This document shows, in pieces, positions 52,511 through 60,631 of a stretch of 64,000 bases of DNA. Each line of letters opens with the position of its first letter. Position 1 is the stretch's first letter. This DNA comes from Bacillus bingmayongensis. GTDB lineage: Bacteria; Bacillota; Bacilli; Bacillales; Bacillaceae_G. Both the position numbers and the translations under genes were made by a program. Location: contig NZ_JH921518.1 in the NCBI RefSeq assembly GCF_000299035.1, forward strand, positions 62,001 to 126,000. The letters are read 5' to 3'. Below the pieces are notes generated by a model, which did no database searches, was not told where the DNA came from, and saw only the letters and a program-made list of their open reading frames with translations.

Positions 52511-52548
52511 AAAAAACCTATTGAAAGAATTTTCAATAGGTTTTTTTA
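52511..52548 (-). terminator. Terminator after dps
   Basis: AAAAAACCTATTGAAA-GAA-TTTTCAATAGGTTTTTT, 5 bp beyond the dps stop. Confidence 0.9.
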
Positions 52549-52552
52549 TATC

Positions 52553-52996
52553 TTATTTTAAGAATGCACTTAACATCCAAACGTGTTGTTCTAATGTTGT
52601 ATGAATAGCTAATAGCATATCTGCTGATGTTTCATCTCCAGCTTCATCTGCTACTTCCATACCTTCTTTTAACTCTTGGATGATTGCTGAGAAATCATTT
52701 ACTAATGTTTGTACCATTTCTTCAGCTGATTCTTTACTTGTACCTTCATGTACAGTAGATGTTTCTAAATACTCTTTCATTGTTGCTAATGGTTTTCCTT
52801 CTAACGCTAAAATTCGCTCTGCTAGTTCATCGATATACGTTGCTGCTTCATTATAAAATTCTTCAAATTTTTCATGTAATGTAAAGAAGTGTGGGCCTGT
52901 CACATACCAGTGATAGTTATGAATTTTTACATATAACACATTCCAGTTTGCTACCTGCTTGTTTAATACTTCAACAACATTTGTTTTCGTACTCAT
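52553..52996 (-). CDS. dps: Dps family DNA-protecting ferritin-like protein
   Basis: A 147-residue Dps miniferritin. The ferroxidase-centre residues His29, His41, Asp56 and Glu60 are visible in [16 protein letters not shown] and [15 protein letters not shown]. It oxidises and stores iron and shields DNA from peroxide. ATG at 52996 follows AAGAGGAGTGG. A Fur/PerR-like palindrome lies 24-38 bp upstream. Confidence 0.93.
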   Translation of the reverse strand: MSTKTNVVEVLNKQVANWNVLYVKIHNYHWYVTGPHFFTLHEKFEEFYNEAATYIDELAERILALEGKPLATMKEYLETSTVHEGTSKESAEEMVQTLVNDFSAIIQELKEGMEVADEAGDETSADMLLAIHTTLEQHVWMLSAFLK

Positions 52997-53019
52997 TCAA
53001 TCCACTCCTCTTACTTTTT

Positions 53020-53034
53020 TAGAATTATTCTCTT
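53020..53034. promoter_or_regulatory. PerR-like box upstream of dps
   Basis: TTAGAATTATTCTCT is a near-palindrome and resembles the PerR consensus TTATAATNATTATAA (11 of 15) in half-site layout. PerR control of dps/mrgA genes is well known in Bacillus; this particular site is inferred. Confidence 0.4.
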
Positions 53035-53237
53035 TTAATAATACACTCTTATTGTACCATAAATTCCCTACTCGTCCAAATCATCCGCTTATATGTAATA
53101 AAGTTGCAACAACTTTAATCATTCCCTAATGCTAAAAAATCCATGTACCCTTTCTTTCACTTCATATGTCTAATTGTCCAAGCTCACACATATGCATAAT
53201 AATAGGTCAAGCTCATCATAGTAGAAAGAGGGATTAC

Positions 53238-54278
53238 ATGGATAATCAGCAATGGCAAGTAGCTAAAAAAGTTGCTGCTACTTATATTGGGACTGTCGTC
53301 GGGGCTGGATTTGCAACAGGGCGAGAGATTGTTGAATTTTTTACGATTAACGGATTATACGGAACAATCGGAATATGCATAAGTGGAATTTTTTTTATTT
53401 GGCTAGGTACAAAGATGATGTTACTTTCTTCACAAATTGGTGCATTTTCTGCTCAAGAATTTAACAGATATTTGTTTGGTGATGTATTTGGAAATGTGAT
53501 AAACACTTTGTTATTACTCGTACTTTTTGGTGTAACAAGCGTTATGCTATCAGGTGCTGGTGCTGTATTCGAAGAACAACTTCGTCTACCACGACAACTC
53601 GGTATTTTCATTACAGTTATCGCATGTATTATTATTGGTAGCCGTGGATTGCAAGGTGTATTTGAAGTGAATACAATTGTAGTACCAATTATGATGATTT
53701 TCATTATCGGACTTGCTATTATAACTTTTATTCATGGCACAGTACCAATCCTTAACACTGTTCCTACAGAAAAGTGGAATATGAAATGGGTAACAAGCCC
53801 ACTTACATATGTCGCCTTAAATCTTTCTCTCGCTCAAAGTGTTCTAGTGCCGTTAGCAAGTGAAGTAAAAGATCGAAAAGCCATTCTATGGGGCGGAATT
53901 TTAGGAGGAGCTGGACTATGCTTTATTTTATTATGTAGTCATTTAGCCATTTTATCTGTTGACCAATTTTATCAATATAACATTCCTATGGCTGAAGTAG
54001 TAAGAAGATTTAATGCTACTTTTCATTTCTTCTTTGTCCTAATTATTTTTGGAGAAGTGTTTACAACATTAGTTGGAAATGTATTTGGGATGACAAAACA
54101 AATGCAGTCTATCACCGGTTGGAAAAACAACAATATTGTTTATTTTATTTTATTAATTAGTTATGCCTTTAGCTACATTGGTTACAGTGAACTTCTTCAC
54201 ATCTTGTATCCAATAATCGGATGGGTTAGCATCATTCTTCTGCCAATTATCGCATATAAACAACTAGAAAAAACATAG
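53238..54278 (+). CDS. YkvI-family membrane transporter-like protein
   Basis: A 346-residue protein with about ten helices and the APC-type start AATYIGTVVGAGFATGREIVEFF, typical of YkvI. NLSLAQSVLVPLASEV occurs mid-protein. It is presumably a cation-coupled transporter; substrate unknown. ATG at 53238 follows AGAGGGATTAC; a longer frame from 53166 is cysteine-rich noise without a site. Confidence 0.85.
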   Translation: MDNQQWQVAKKVAATYIGTVVGAGFATGREIVEFFTINGLYGTIGICISGIFFIWLGTKMMLLSSQIGAFSAQEFNRYLFGDVFGNVINTLLLLVLFGVTSVMLSGAGAVFEEQLRLPRQLGIFITVIACIIIGSRGLQGVFEVNTIVVPIMMIFIIGLAIITFIHGTVPILNTVPTEKWNMKWVTSPLTYVALNLSLAQSVLVPLASEVKDRKAILWGGILGGAGLCFILLCSHLAILSVDQFYQYNIPMAEVVRRFNATFHFFFVLIIFGEVFTTLVGNVFGMTKQMQSITGWKNNNIVYFILLISYAFSYIGYSELLHILYPIIGWVSIILLPIIAYKQLEKT

Positions 54279-54280
54279 TA

Positions 54281-54313
54281 AAAAAGCATCCGATATGTCC
54301 GGATGCTTTTTTA
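54281..54313. terminator. Bidirectional terminator
   Basis: AAAAAGCATCCG-ATATGTC-CGGATGCTTTTT. Confidence 0.9.
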
Positions 54314-54679
54314 CTCACAATCTTCACAGACTTCCCAATATAGCCCCATCTCTACTGCAAGAAATGGTTTTAATTGTAACCGAATCATCCGACTCGGCAT
54401 ACGCTCTAAAACAAATTGAATCCCGTCTCCATCTTCTTCTAACTCGGTTTTTAAGATTGCTATTCGTTGTATAGTTGTAATTGGCTGACCCTCTTTATAT
54501 AAAGTAATTCGCAACTCGTCATATTCATTAAAAAACAATTCTATACTCATATGTTCTGTTGATACATCATTAACAATTGAATACTTACCATCTTTTTCTT
54601 GGATTACATATTTCCAGCCATTTTTTCCATCTTCCGTTGGAGCAGCTTGAAATAATGACATCAAATCCTCGTATAGCAT
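54311..54679 (-). CDS. Conserved hypothetical protein
   Basis: A 122-residue soluble protein with mainly beta-type composition (YVIQEKDGKYSIVNDVS, ITLYKEGQPITTIQRIAIL) and a C-terminal WEVCEDCE with a CxxC-like pair. I do not recognise a family. ATG at 54679 follows AGAGGGGT. Monocistronic, convergent with ykvI. Confidence 0.65.
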   Translation of the reverse strand: MLYEDLMSLFQAAPTEDGKNGWKYVIQEKDGKYSIVNDVSTEHMSIELFFNEYDELRITLYKEGQPITTIQRIAILKTELEEDGDGIQFVLERMPSRMIRLQLKPFLAVEMGLYWEVCEDCE

Positions 54680-54827
54680 AAGATAACCCCTCTCTTACTA
54701 AAAAACAATGAGTATTTTATATACCCTTTTTCTCTATCACTATCAAGCTTATTGTACCATACATCACTTCCCTTTCCTTATTCATCTGCTTAATAACTTT
54801 CCCCCTATAATAGAATTCACCAAAATA

Positions 54828-54858
54828 AAACAGGAATGACATTTATCATTCCTGTTTT
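54828..54858 (-). terminator. Terminator after the small membrane gene
   Basis: AAACAGGAATGA-CATTTA-TCATTCCTGTTT. Confidence 0.85.
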
Positions 54859-54861
54859 TCA

Positions 54862-55176
54862 TTAAAATACTTTCCCTGTCGCAGCTAAAGCTAATACCGC
54901 TATTAAGCTTGCAAAGAGTAATGACACAATAAAACTAAAAATCGGTAATATTTTCTTTTCATTCTTTTTAAACAATAGTCTTAAACTAATAATGATATTT
55001 AATGGCACAAATATGAAATAAAAATATTTAATAAATTGCATGACACCACTCGAGCTATTAAAAAGTGTTCTAAATACAAACACTTCAATTAAAAAGATAA
55101 GAAAAAATGAAATACTTACCCAGAATGAAACATAACTAAGCCAAGAATGTCTTTTTGTTCCCCAATACACTCCCAT
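54862..55176 (-). CDS. Hypothetical three-helix membrane protein
   Basis: A 104-residue protein: GVYWGTKRHSWLSYVSFW at the start, then three membrane segments (residues about 13-35, 45-68 and 76-100). ATG at 55176 follows AAAGGAG; a longer frame to 55209 includes the ribosome site. Family not recognised; resembles small Bacillus membrane proteins of unknown function. Confidence 0.7.
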   Translation of the reverse strand: MGVYWGTKRHSWLSYVSFWVSISFFLIFLIEVFVFRTLFNSSSGVMQFIKYFYFIFVPLNIIISLRLLFKKNEKKILPIFSFIVSLLFASLIAVLALAATGKVF

Positions 55177-55280
55177 ATTCTTCTCCTTTATAAATAGTCT
55201 ACTTTTCAATAATTATACACGCATATAACAAATTCCTTTATTTTTCGACTATAATTATTTATTTTTATAGAATAAATGAC

Positions 55281-55313
55281 AAAAAACCAAAAGCATTCCA
55301 TTCGCTTTTGGTT
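55281..55313. terminator. Terminator after the rsgA-like gene
   Basis: ACCAAAAGC...GCTTTTGGT with A6 upstream (T6 on the minus strand). Confidence 0.8.
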
Positions 55314-55324
55314 CTCACTCTATG

Positions 55325-56374
55325 CTACTTTTTCCGATTTTGCTTCGCTATTTTTCTCCACTTTCCCCGCTCAGCACGAGCAAGTACCGGATCTTGTTTT
55401 CTCATCGCATATGCAATTTCTCTTTGCAGCTTTTTATAATTCCGCAAACGGTTTGCTGCTAAAATACCTTCATCAATGGCGGTTTGAACTGCACATCCAG
55501 GTTCATTTTCATGCTCACAGTCACGGAAACGACACTCTTCCGCAAATTTTTCAATATCAGAAAACGTCGCATGAATCGCTTCGCTCCCTTCCCATAGTTG
55601 AAGCTCTCTCATTCCTGGCGTATCAATAACTAAACCACCACTCGGTAACTGGAACAACTCACGATGGGTCGTAGTATGTCGTCCTTTACTATCCTCTTCG
55701 CGAATACCACCTGTTTTTGCAACTTCACTTCCCATTAATGCATTTAACAAAGTAGATTTACCCACACCAGATGAACCAACGAGAGCGATCGTTTTACCAG
55801 GAGCGACAAATTGTTGCAAAGATTCAATTCCCGCTTGTTGCAGACTATCAACTGCAAATATTGGAACACCAATAGCTACCGCTTCTGTTTCCAATATTTT
55901 TTGCTCCACATCTTCACATAGGCCACTTTTCGTCAAAACAATAACAGGCATTGCCCCACTTTCATAAGCTAATAATAAATAACGCTCGATTCTCCTTACG
56001 TTAAAATCATGATTAAGCGCATTTACTAAGAATAAATAATCAACGTTCGCTGCCACAATTTGTTCATCCATTCTTTCACCGGCCGCTTGTCTAGAAAAGG
56101 AACTTCTTCTTTGAAACACACGATGAATAATTGCCTTGCTTTCCTCTTCTATTTTCTTTATATGCACCCAATCACCAACTGCTGGATAATCACCTTTATC
56201 TAGCGCCTCATGCCGAAACTTTCCAGATAACTCTGCTATATATTCGCCATCATCACAAATAATACGATACATGTGCTTATGTTCAAGTAAAATTCGACCT
56301 ATTTCATACTTTTCTAAAGATTGATCCTCAAAAAAAGAATCCCATCCAAATGCTTCTAATCGATTTTGATTCAA
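55325..56374 (-). CDS. rsgA: RsgA-type ribosome-associated GTPase, paralogue
   Basis: A 349-residue circularly permuted GTPase. An OB-fold N-terminus leads to the G domain with NALN-type G4 (FLVNALNHDFNVRR), P-loop GSSGVGKSTLLNAL, the DTPGMRELQLW G3 motif, and the zinc knuckle CRFRDCEHENEPGC. RsgA helps mature the 30S subunit. This version is longer than the usual 290-300 residues, so it is probably the second rsgA copy in the genome. TTG at 56374 follows GGGAGGAT. A tiny ORF precedes it by 48 bp. Confidence 0.9.
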   Translation of the reverse strand: MNQNRLEAFGWDSFFEDQSLEKYEIGRILLEHKHMYRIICDDGEYIAELSGKFRHEALDKGDYPAVGDWVHIKKIEEESKAIIHRVFQRRSSFSRQAAGERMDEQIVAANVDYLFLVNALNHDFNVRRIERYLLLAYESGAMPVIVLTKSGLCEDVEQKILETEAVAIGVPIFAVDSLQQAGIESLQQFVAPGKTIALVGSSGVGKSTLLNALMGSEVAKTGGIREEDSKGRHTTTHRELFQLPSGGLVIDTPGMRELQLWEGSEAIHATFSDIEKFAEECRFRDCEHENEPGCAVQTAIDEGILAANRLRNYKKLQREIAYAMRKQDPVLARAERGKWRKIAKQNRKK

Positions 56375-56422
56375 ATTTATATCCTCCCTATTTTGAGCCC
56401 AGCGGAAGGATAGCGCGATTCC

Positions 56423-56488
56423 TTACAAAGTCCCGCTCTTTCCGTCCACCTTTGTATTCGCTTTAACACTCATATAAATCATCGCCAT
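56423..56488 (-). CDS. Candidate tiny ORF (21 codons)
   Basis: ATG at 56488 follows ACGGAGTGATGTATT and encodes MAMIYMSVKANTKVDGKSG followed by TL and TAA. The initiation region matches that of 51811-51870. It lies 48 bp before the rsgA-like start on the same strand and could be a leader peptide or a free-standing microprotein. Not recognised. Confidence 0.5.
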   Translation of the reverse strand: MAMIYMSVKANTKVDGKSGTL

Positions 56489-56553
56489 AATACATCACTC
56501 CGTTCTTCTTTTAGTTAATCTCATTATATGAAATATTATTTTGAAAAGCTACT

Positions 56554-57081
56554 TTATTTAACTAAATTTTCAGATATTCGTTTTTTTATCGTTCTTATTT
56601 GTCCCCGATGGCTGATCTCATCTTCTAGTACATGGAACCACAAATAGTACTGATTATATACGACTCCGTTATCCCATCGTCCTTCTGACATTAACCAATC
56701 ATCATCTTGTTCTTTTAAGTATCGCAACGATTCTTCTCGAACTTTATTTAAAAGTTGTACGTAGTATTGTACTTCATATCCACAGATTTTTCTTCCCGCT
56801 TCTCCTAAGAAAAGAGCGTCATTCCAAACCTTCAACTCCTCTTTTGTAAAATCTCGTTTTTGGAAGGAAATAAGCTGATGAACTTTTTCTATTGCAGCAA
56901 TATGCTTTAACAATGCTCCGATAGAATTGCCACCATCAACCAGGATAAAATCTAAATCTCCAACTGTTAAATCCTTTATTTCTTGCAATGTAACCGCTCT
57001 TGTATGCTCAAGCATACTAACAAGTTGTCCAATATTGGGCGTATAATCCTCTACACTTCTTATTCGGTAATCTATTTGCAT
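56554..57081 (-). CDS. DinB-superfamily protein
   Basis: A 175-residue four-helix DinB-like protein. The first ligand His is in GALLKHIAAIEKVHQ and the others in LWFHVLEDEISHRGQIRTIK (a typical HxxxH...HRGQ signature). Members include metal-dependent transferases and many unknowns. ATG at 57081 follows GAAGGAGG; a longer frame from 57183 is hydrophobic noise. Confidence 0.8.
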   Translation of the reverse strand: MQIDYRIRSVEDYTPNIGQLVSMLEHTRAVTLQEIKDLTVGDLDFILVDGGNSIGALLKHIAAIEKVHQLISFQKRDFTKEELKVWNDALFLGEAGRKICGYEVQYYVQLLNKVREESLRYLKEQDDDWLMSEGRWDNGVVYNQYYLWFHVLEDEISHRGQIRTIKKRISENLVK

Positions 57082-57280
57082 TTTCTCATCCTCCTTCTCT
57101 AGATTTATAATAATGAAAAAGAACGTCATATAATAGACTGAAATATACCAGAATTTTCTGTTATAATAAAATTGAACATGCATGTAGCCAAACCAAATTT
57201 TCTCAATATTTGTATATGAAATTGAAAAAGGAATCCATACAACGTAGTCCGAATTTTATATACTAAAAGGAGTGGATTTG

Positions 57281-57628
57281 ATGGAGATGTATCAATGGCT
57301 AACTGCTGTTCTCATTGGTGGCGTTACTGGTTTCGTTTCCCATCTGATCAATAACCAAGGCAAGTTATTGCTTCCACGCCGTTTAAAAACATTTTTCCAC
57401 CTTGGTTTTTTTACTGATATTTTGACTGGTAGTCTTGCTGCACTTCTTGGGCTCGTTTTATTTGATGCGGTAACAATAAAAGAGATTATTAAAGTTTCTA
57501 TTGTGACTGCCATTTCTGGGCAAACTTTCTTACTTCATCAGGCTCTCGGTGGTGAACAAGCAAAAAATACACAAATTGGTAAAGCGGATGAGAAAATTCA
57601 AGAAATTGACAAATTATTACGACGTTAG
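57281..57628 (+). CDS. DUF4257-like small membrane protein
   Basis: A 115-residue protein with an N-terminal helix (WLTAVLIGGVTGFVSHLIN), a basic segment LLLPRRLKTFFHLGFF, two further hydrophobic stretches and a charged C-terminus. It resembles the Bacillus DUF4257 family, as I remember it. ATG at 57281 is 8 nt after AAGGAG. The following small gene is probably in the same operon (85 bp). Confidence 0.65.
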   Translation: MEMYQWLTAVLIGGVTGFVSHLINNQGKLLLPRRLKTFFHLGFFTDILTGSLAALLGLVLFDAVTIKEIIKVSIVTAISGQTFLLHQALGGEQAKNTQIGKADEKIQEIDKLLRR

Positions 57629-57713
57629 TCTATACTTCATCTAAAAATTACTGTTATAATGAGAAATAAATATTTCTGAATTGCGTCGTCTGTCAGAAGA
57701 AAGGTTGTGTCGT

Positions 57714-57938
57714 ATGACAAAAAAGAAAATAGAAGATTTCTTAACAGACTCTGAAAAAGAGGAACTGATAGAAAACTATAAATGTTTACGAGCAGCCCGC
57801 ACAAAGCGCGAAGCTAACTATTTTGGTGAAACAGTCAATCACCTATTAGATAAAGCAAAAAAACGAATTATTGAAGAAGCAGGAATCGAAGATGAAAATG
57901 CTGCAACTGTTCAGTCTAAACGAAAAGCACTGTTTTAG
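57714..57938 (+). CDS. Small helical hypothetical protein
   Basis: A 74-residue charged, helical protein: TKKKIEDFLTDSEKEELIEN and ANYFGETVNHLLDKAKKRII. ATG at 57714 follows AAAGGTTG. It has no known motif. A terminator overlaps its stop codon. Confidence 0.65.
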   Translation: MTKKKIEDFLTDSEKEELIENYKCLRAARTKREANYFGETVNHLLDKAKKRIIEEAGIEDENAATVQSKRKALF

Positions 57939-57966
57939 TAATGTGTCTAAAACAGTGCTTTTTGTT
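57924..57966 (+). terminator. Terminator after the small helical gene
   Basis: AAAAGCACTGTTTTAG...CTAAAACAGTGCTTTTT with further T-rich tail. Confidence 0.9.
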
Positions 57967-58000
57967 TTTTTGTTTACATAATTTTTTTATAGTTATTTTA

Positions 58001-59188
58001 TTATGAAACAACGTTCTGTTTCTCTCCTATTTCTTGTTCTATATGCCGATCACTTCTTCTAAACACGAGAAATGCAATTACATACGTAACAGCTGTAAAA
58101 TAACCAATTGATACGAAGCTATGAAATGATGCAAAGAAAACTCCTGCGACCGCAGCCCCTATCGTTTGTCCAATATACATAGAAGAGTTTGCAAGTGCTG
58201 CACCGGTTCCTCTAGCTGTGTTAGACATTTTTTGCAAGTGACTCATCATTAACACAAATAAAATTCCTGTAATAAAAAATAAGATAAAGAAAAATAGCTC
58301 AACCAATAGAATTTGTTTCAAATGCGGTAAAATGACATATAAACCAGCTACAACAAGAATACCACCATAAAAAGTAGAAGCATAACCTAGTTTTTTAACA
58401 AATCTAGGTCCTAAAATATTACCTGTTAGATTTCCTAATCCAAGTATAAGCATTGCGGTTCCTACTTCGTTTACTTGTAATCCAAATTGAGTGGTTAACC
58501 ATACTCCAAAGAATGAAAATGCTGCAAAATTGCCAGTTTGGAAGAGAAAATATGCAAAATAAGAAAGTGAAACCTTGGAATTCCCCAATAATTGTTGATA
58601 GCGACTTATAATGGATTGACGCTTTTGTTCTATTTGTAGCGGGTGAATTTCCGGCACTACAACATAAATAAAAATGACAAGTATCGCTGAACAAATACCA
58701 ATTGTAAAGAAAGGGGTTGTATAGTGTATTGTTGCTAAATACGCTCCAATAGGTAAACCAAGCACTTGTGCTAACGACAATCCTGCCGTTGCAATTCCGA
58801 TAAATTTCACAATTTGATTTTTTGGTACAAGAAGTGGAATAGATGCCCACACTTGCGGAGATACAAATGCTGCACTTACCCCTGAGCAAAAACGAAATGT
58901 TAGCATCCACCAAAAACTCGGTGCTAATCCACATAAAAACGTACTAATCGCAAAAAAGCTCATGCCTCCTAGCATTACCCTCTTCCGATTTAACCCATCA
59001 GAAATAGGGCCGGCAATAAGTGCGAATACAGCATACCCTAATGCATACGCACTTACCATCCATCCCGAAATTTCTGTTGGAACCCCGTATACCGTTTGTA
59101 ATGTTGGTAAAAGTGGTGAAATTAAAAAAGTATCTGTTCCAATCATAAACATTATGACAAAAAATATAATCATAACTTTATTCATCAT
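58001..59188 (-). CDS. MFS transporter, drug:H+ antiporter type
   Basis: A 395-residue 12-helix MFS protein. Motif C-like and motif A-like signatures appear in TDTFLISPLLPTLQTVYGV and GPISDGLNRKRVMLGGMSFF. Probable efflux of a small toxic compound. ATG 59188 is 6 nt after AAGGAG; ATG 59194 abuts it. The aldo/keto reductase gene lies upstream on the same strand, and an ArsR regulator is divergent, so the three form a likely stress-responsive unit. Confidence 0.82.
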   Translation of the reverse strand: MMNKVMIIFFVIMFMIGTDTFLISPLLPTLQTVYGVPTEISGWMVSAYALGYAVFALIAGPISDGLNRKRVMLGGMSFFAISTFLCGLAPSFWWMLTFRFCSGVSAAFVSPQVWASIPLLVPKNQIVKFIGIATAGLSLAQVLGLPIGAYLATIHYTTPFFTIGICSAILVIFIYVVVPEIHPLQIEQKRQSIISRYQQLLGNSKVSLSYFAYFLFQTGNFAAFSFFGVWLTTQFGLQVNEVGTAMLILGLGNLTGNILGPRFVKKLGYASTFYGGILVVAGLYVILPHLKQILLVELFFFILFFITGILFVLMMSHLQKMSNTARGTGAALANSSMYIGQTIGAAVAGVFFASFHSFVSIGYFTAVTYVIAFLVFRRSDRHIEQEIGEKQNVVS

Positions 59189-59208
59189 TTTCATCTCCTT
59201 AAATGGTA

Positions 59209-59237
59209 AGAAAGGGGTAGACGTTTCACCCCTCTTT
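59209..59237 (-). terminator. Hairpin between reductase and MFS genes
   Basis: AAAGGGGT...ACCCCTCTTT with only a short T tail; it may attenuate, not stop, read-through. Confidence 0.5.
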
Positions 59238-59238
59238 A

Positions 59239-60174
59239 TTAATCCTCTAAAATAGATTGTACATATTCCAAATCACTCTCATTTAGCCAGACATCTACTA
59301 CCTTTACATTTTCTATCACTTGCTCTGCACGTTTCCCGCCTGGAATTACTGTATCAATTCCTCTTTGATTTAGAAGCCAGGCTAGCGCTATATTAGATAA
59401 TGTTGTATCTTTTTTTCTAGCAAAATCTTTTAATTTTTTAACTTTCATAAAGTTCTTCTTATATGTATGTTCTTCAAATAACGATACGTCCCAGCGCCAA
59501 TCTTTTTCATCTAATTTCAAATCTTCCGTATATTCACCACCTAAAATTCCAAAAGCAAGAGGTCCATATGGAATAAATGAAATCCCTTTTTCTATACAAT
59601 ATGGTAAAAGTTCTTTCTCTGCTGTACGATCTAACATATTATAGGGAGACTGCAGTACATCAATATCCTCAAACTGATTTGCCTCTTTTAACTGAGTTAG
59701 ATTCACATTTGATATTCCGATTGAACGAATTTTCCCTTCTTCTTTTAAACGAACAAGTTCTCCAATTGAATCTATGTACATAGTTTCTGGATTCGTAAAA
59801 TGTAAATAATATAAATCAATATAATCTGTCTGTAGTCTTCGCAAACTATTTTCTACTGCACTTCTTAAATAATTTGGTTCATTGTTAATACAAGTAGAGC
59901 CCTTTAATAAAGGCTGTATTCCTCCTTTTGTAGCAAGCATAACATCTTGTCGTTTTCCTTTAATTGTCTCTCCAATTAATTCTTCAGACCTTCCAAAACC
60001 ATATGCATCCGCTGTATCTATAAATGTAATTCCTTGCCTTATAGCTTCCTCAATCATTTTCGTTCCTTCTTGTTCATTTACATTCGAAAATAAGTTGTGG
60101 CCCCCTACTGCATTTGTTCCTAAACCAATTTGAGAAACTTGTAATCCTGCCTTTAGCAACGTCGTATAATTCAT
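59239..60174 (-). CDS. Aldo/keto reductase
   Basis: A 311-residue AKR. FIDTADAYGFGRSEELIGET holds the catalytic Asp and Tyr, VMLATKGGI the Lys, and IDLYYLHFTNPE the His. Substrate unknown. ATG 60174 sits 6 nt after GGGGG; ATG 60180 is adjacent to it. It is divergent from the ArsR gene across a 106-bp gap that contains a large inverted repeat, so it is probably repressed by that regulator. Confidence 0.88.
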   Translation of the reverse strand: MNYTTLLKAGLQVSQIGLGTNAVGGHNLFSNVNEQEGTKMIEEAIRQGITFIDTADAYGFGRSEELIGETIKGKRQDVMLATKGGIQPLLKGSTCINNEPNYLRSAVENSLRRLQTDYIDLYYLHFTNPETMYIDSIGELVRLKEEGKIRSIGISNVNLTQLKEANQFEDIDVLQSPYNMLDRTAEKELLPYCIEKGISFIPYGPLAFGILGGEYTEDLKLDEKDWRWDVSLFEEHTYKKNFMKVKKLKDFARKKDTTLSNIALAWLLNQRGIDTVIPGGKRAEQVIENVKVVDVWLNESDLEYVQSILED

Positions 60175-60184
60175 TTTCATCCCC

Positions 60185-60228
60185 CTATATTTCTATTGTT
60201 CAAATATATTCGAACAATAGAAATATAG
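60185..60228. promoter_or_regulatory. 17-bp perfect inverted repeat, probable ArsR-family operator
   Basis: CTATATTTCTATTGTTC (60185-60201) is mirrored exactly by GAACAATAGAAATATAG (60212-60228) around a 10-nt spacer. It lies between divergent AKR and ArsR genes. Confidence 0.75.
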
Positions 60229-60280
60229 CACGTGATATGATATAGTGCAACTGAAAGAACTTATAAAAGTAGGTGAAATT

Positions 60281-60589
60281 ATGCGAACACTATACCATCC
60301 AAATCGAGAAGAAATTCAATTTTCTTCTGTCTTATATGCTCTCAGCGACCAAATTCGTTTACAAATTGTAAACATGCTATTGGAACAAAGTGAACAATCA
60401 TGCGGTTCGCTAAATATTCCTGTAGCAAAATCAACCTTATCCCATCATTTTAAAGTTTTACGTGAATCAGGTGTAATGTATACACGTATAGAAGGAACAC
60501 AGCGTTTTATTTCGATCCGAACAGAAGATTTAAACGTTAGATTCCCAGGATTACTTGATACAATCTTACATGCAACAGAACCATACTAA
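60281..60589 (+). CDS. ArsR family winged-helix regulator
   Basis: A 102-residue ArsR/SmtB-type regulator: ALSDQIRLQIVNMLLEQSE, then the recognition helix VAKSTLSHHFKVLRESGVMY and wing TRIEGTQRFISIRTED. One Cys (SEQSCGSL) but no classical metal-binding ELCVCDL motif, so it may sense a non-metal signal. ATG at 60281 follows GTAGGTGA. It probably binds the adjacent inverted repeat and controls the AKR and MFS genes. Confidence 0.85.
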   Translation: MRTLYHPNREEIQFSSVLYALSDQIRLQIVNMLLEQSEQSCGSLNIPVAKSTLSHHFKVLRESGVMYTRIEGTQRFISIRTEDLNVRFPGLLDTILHATEPY

Positions 60590-60622
60590 AAAACATCTCA
60601 TTTCAAAATGAGATGTTTTTTT
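60590..60622. terminator. Terminator after arsR-like gene
   Basis: AAACATCTCATTT-CA-AAATGAGATGTTT followed by T run, convergent with the protease gene. Confidence 0.85.
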
Positions 60623-60631
60623 AGTTAACAG

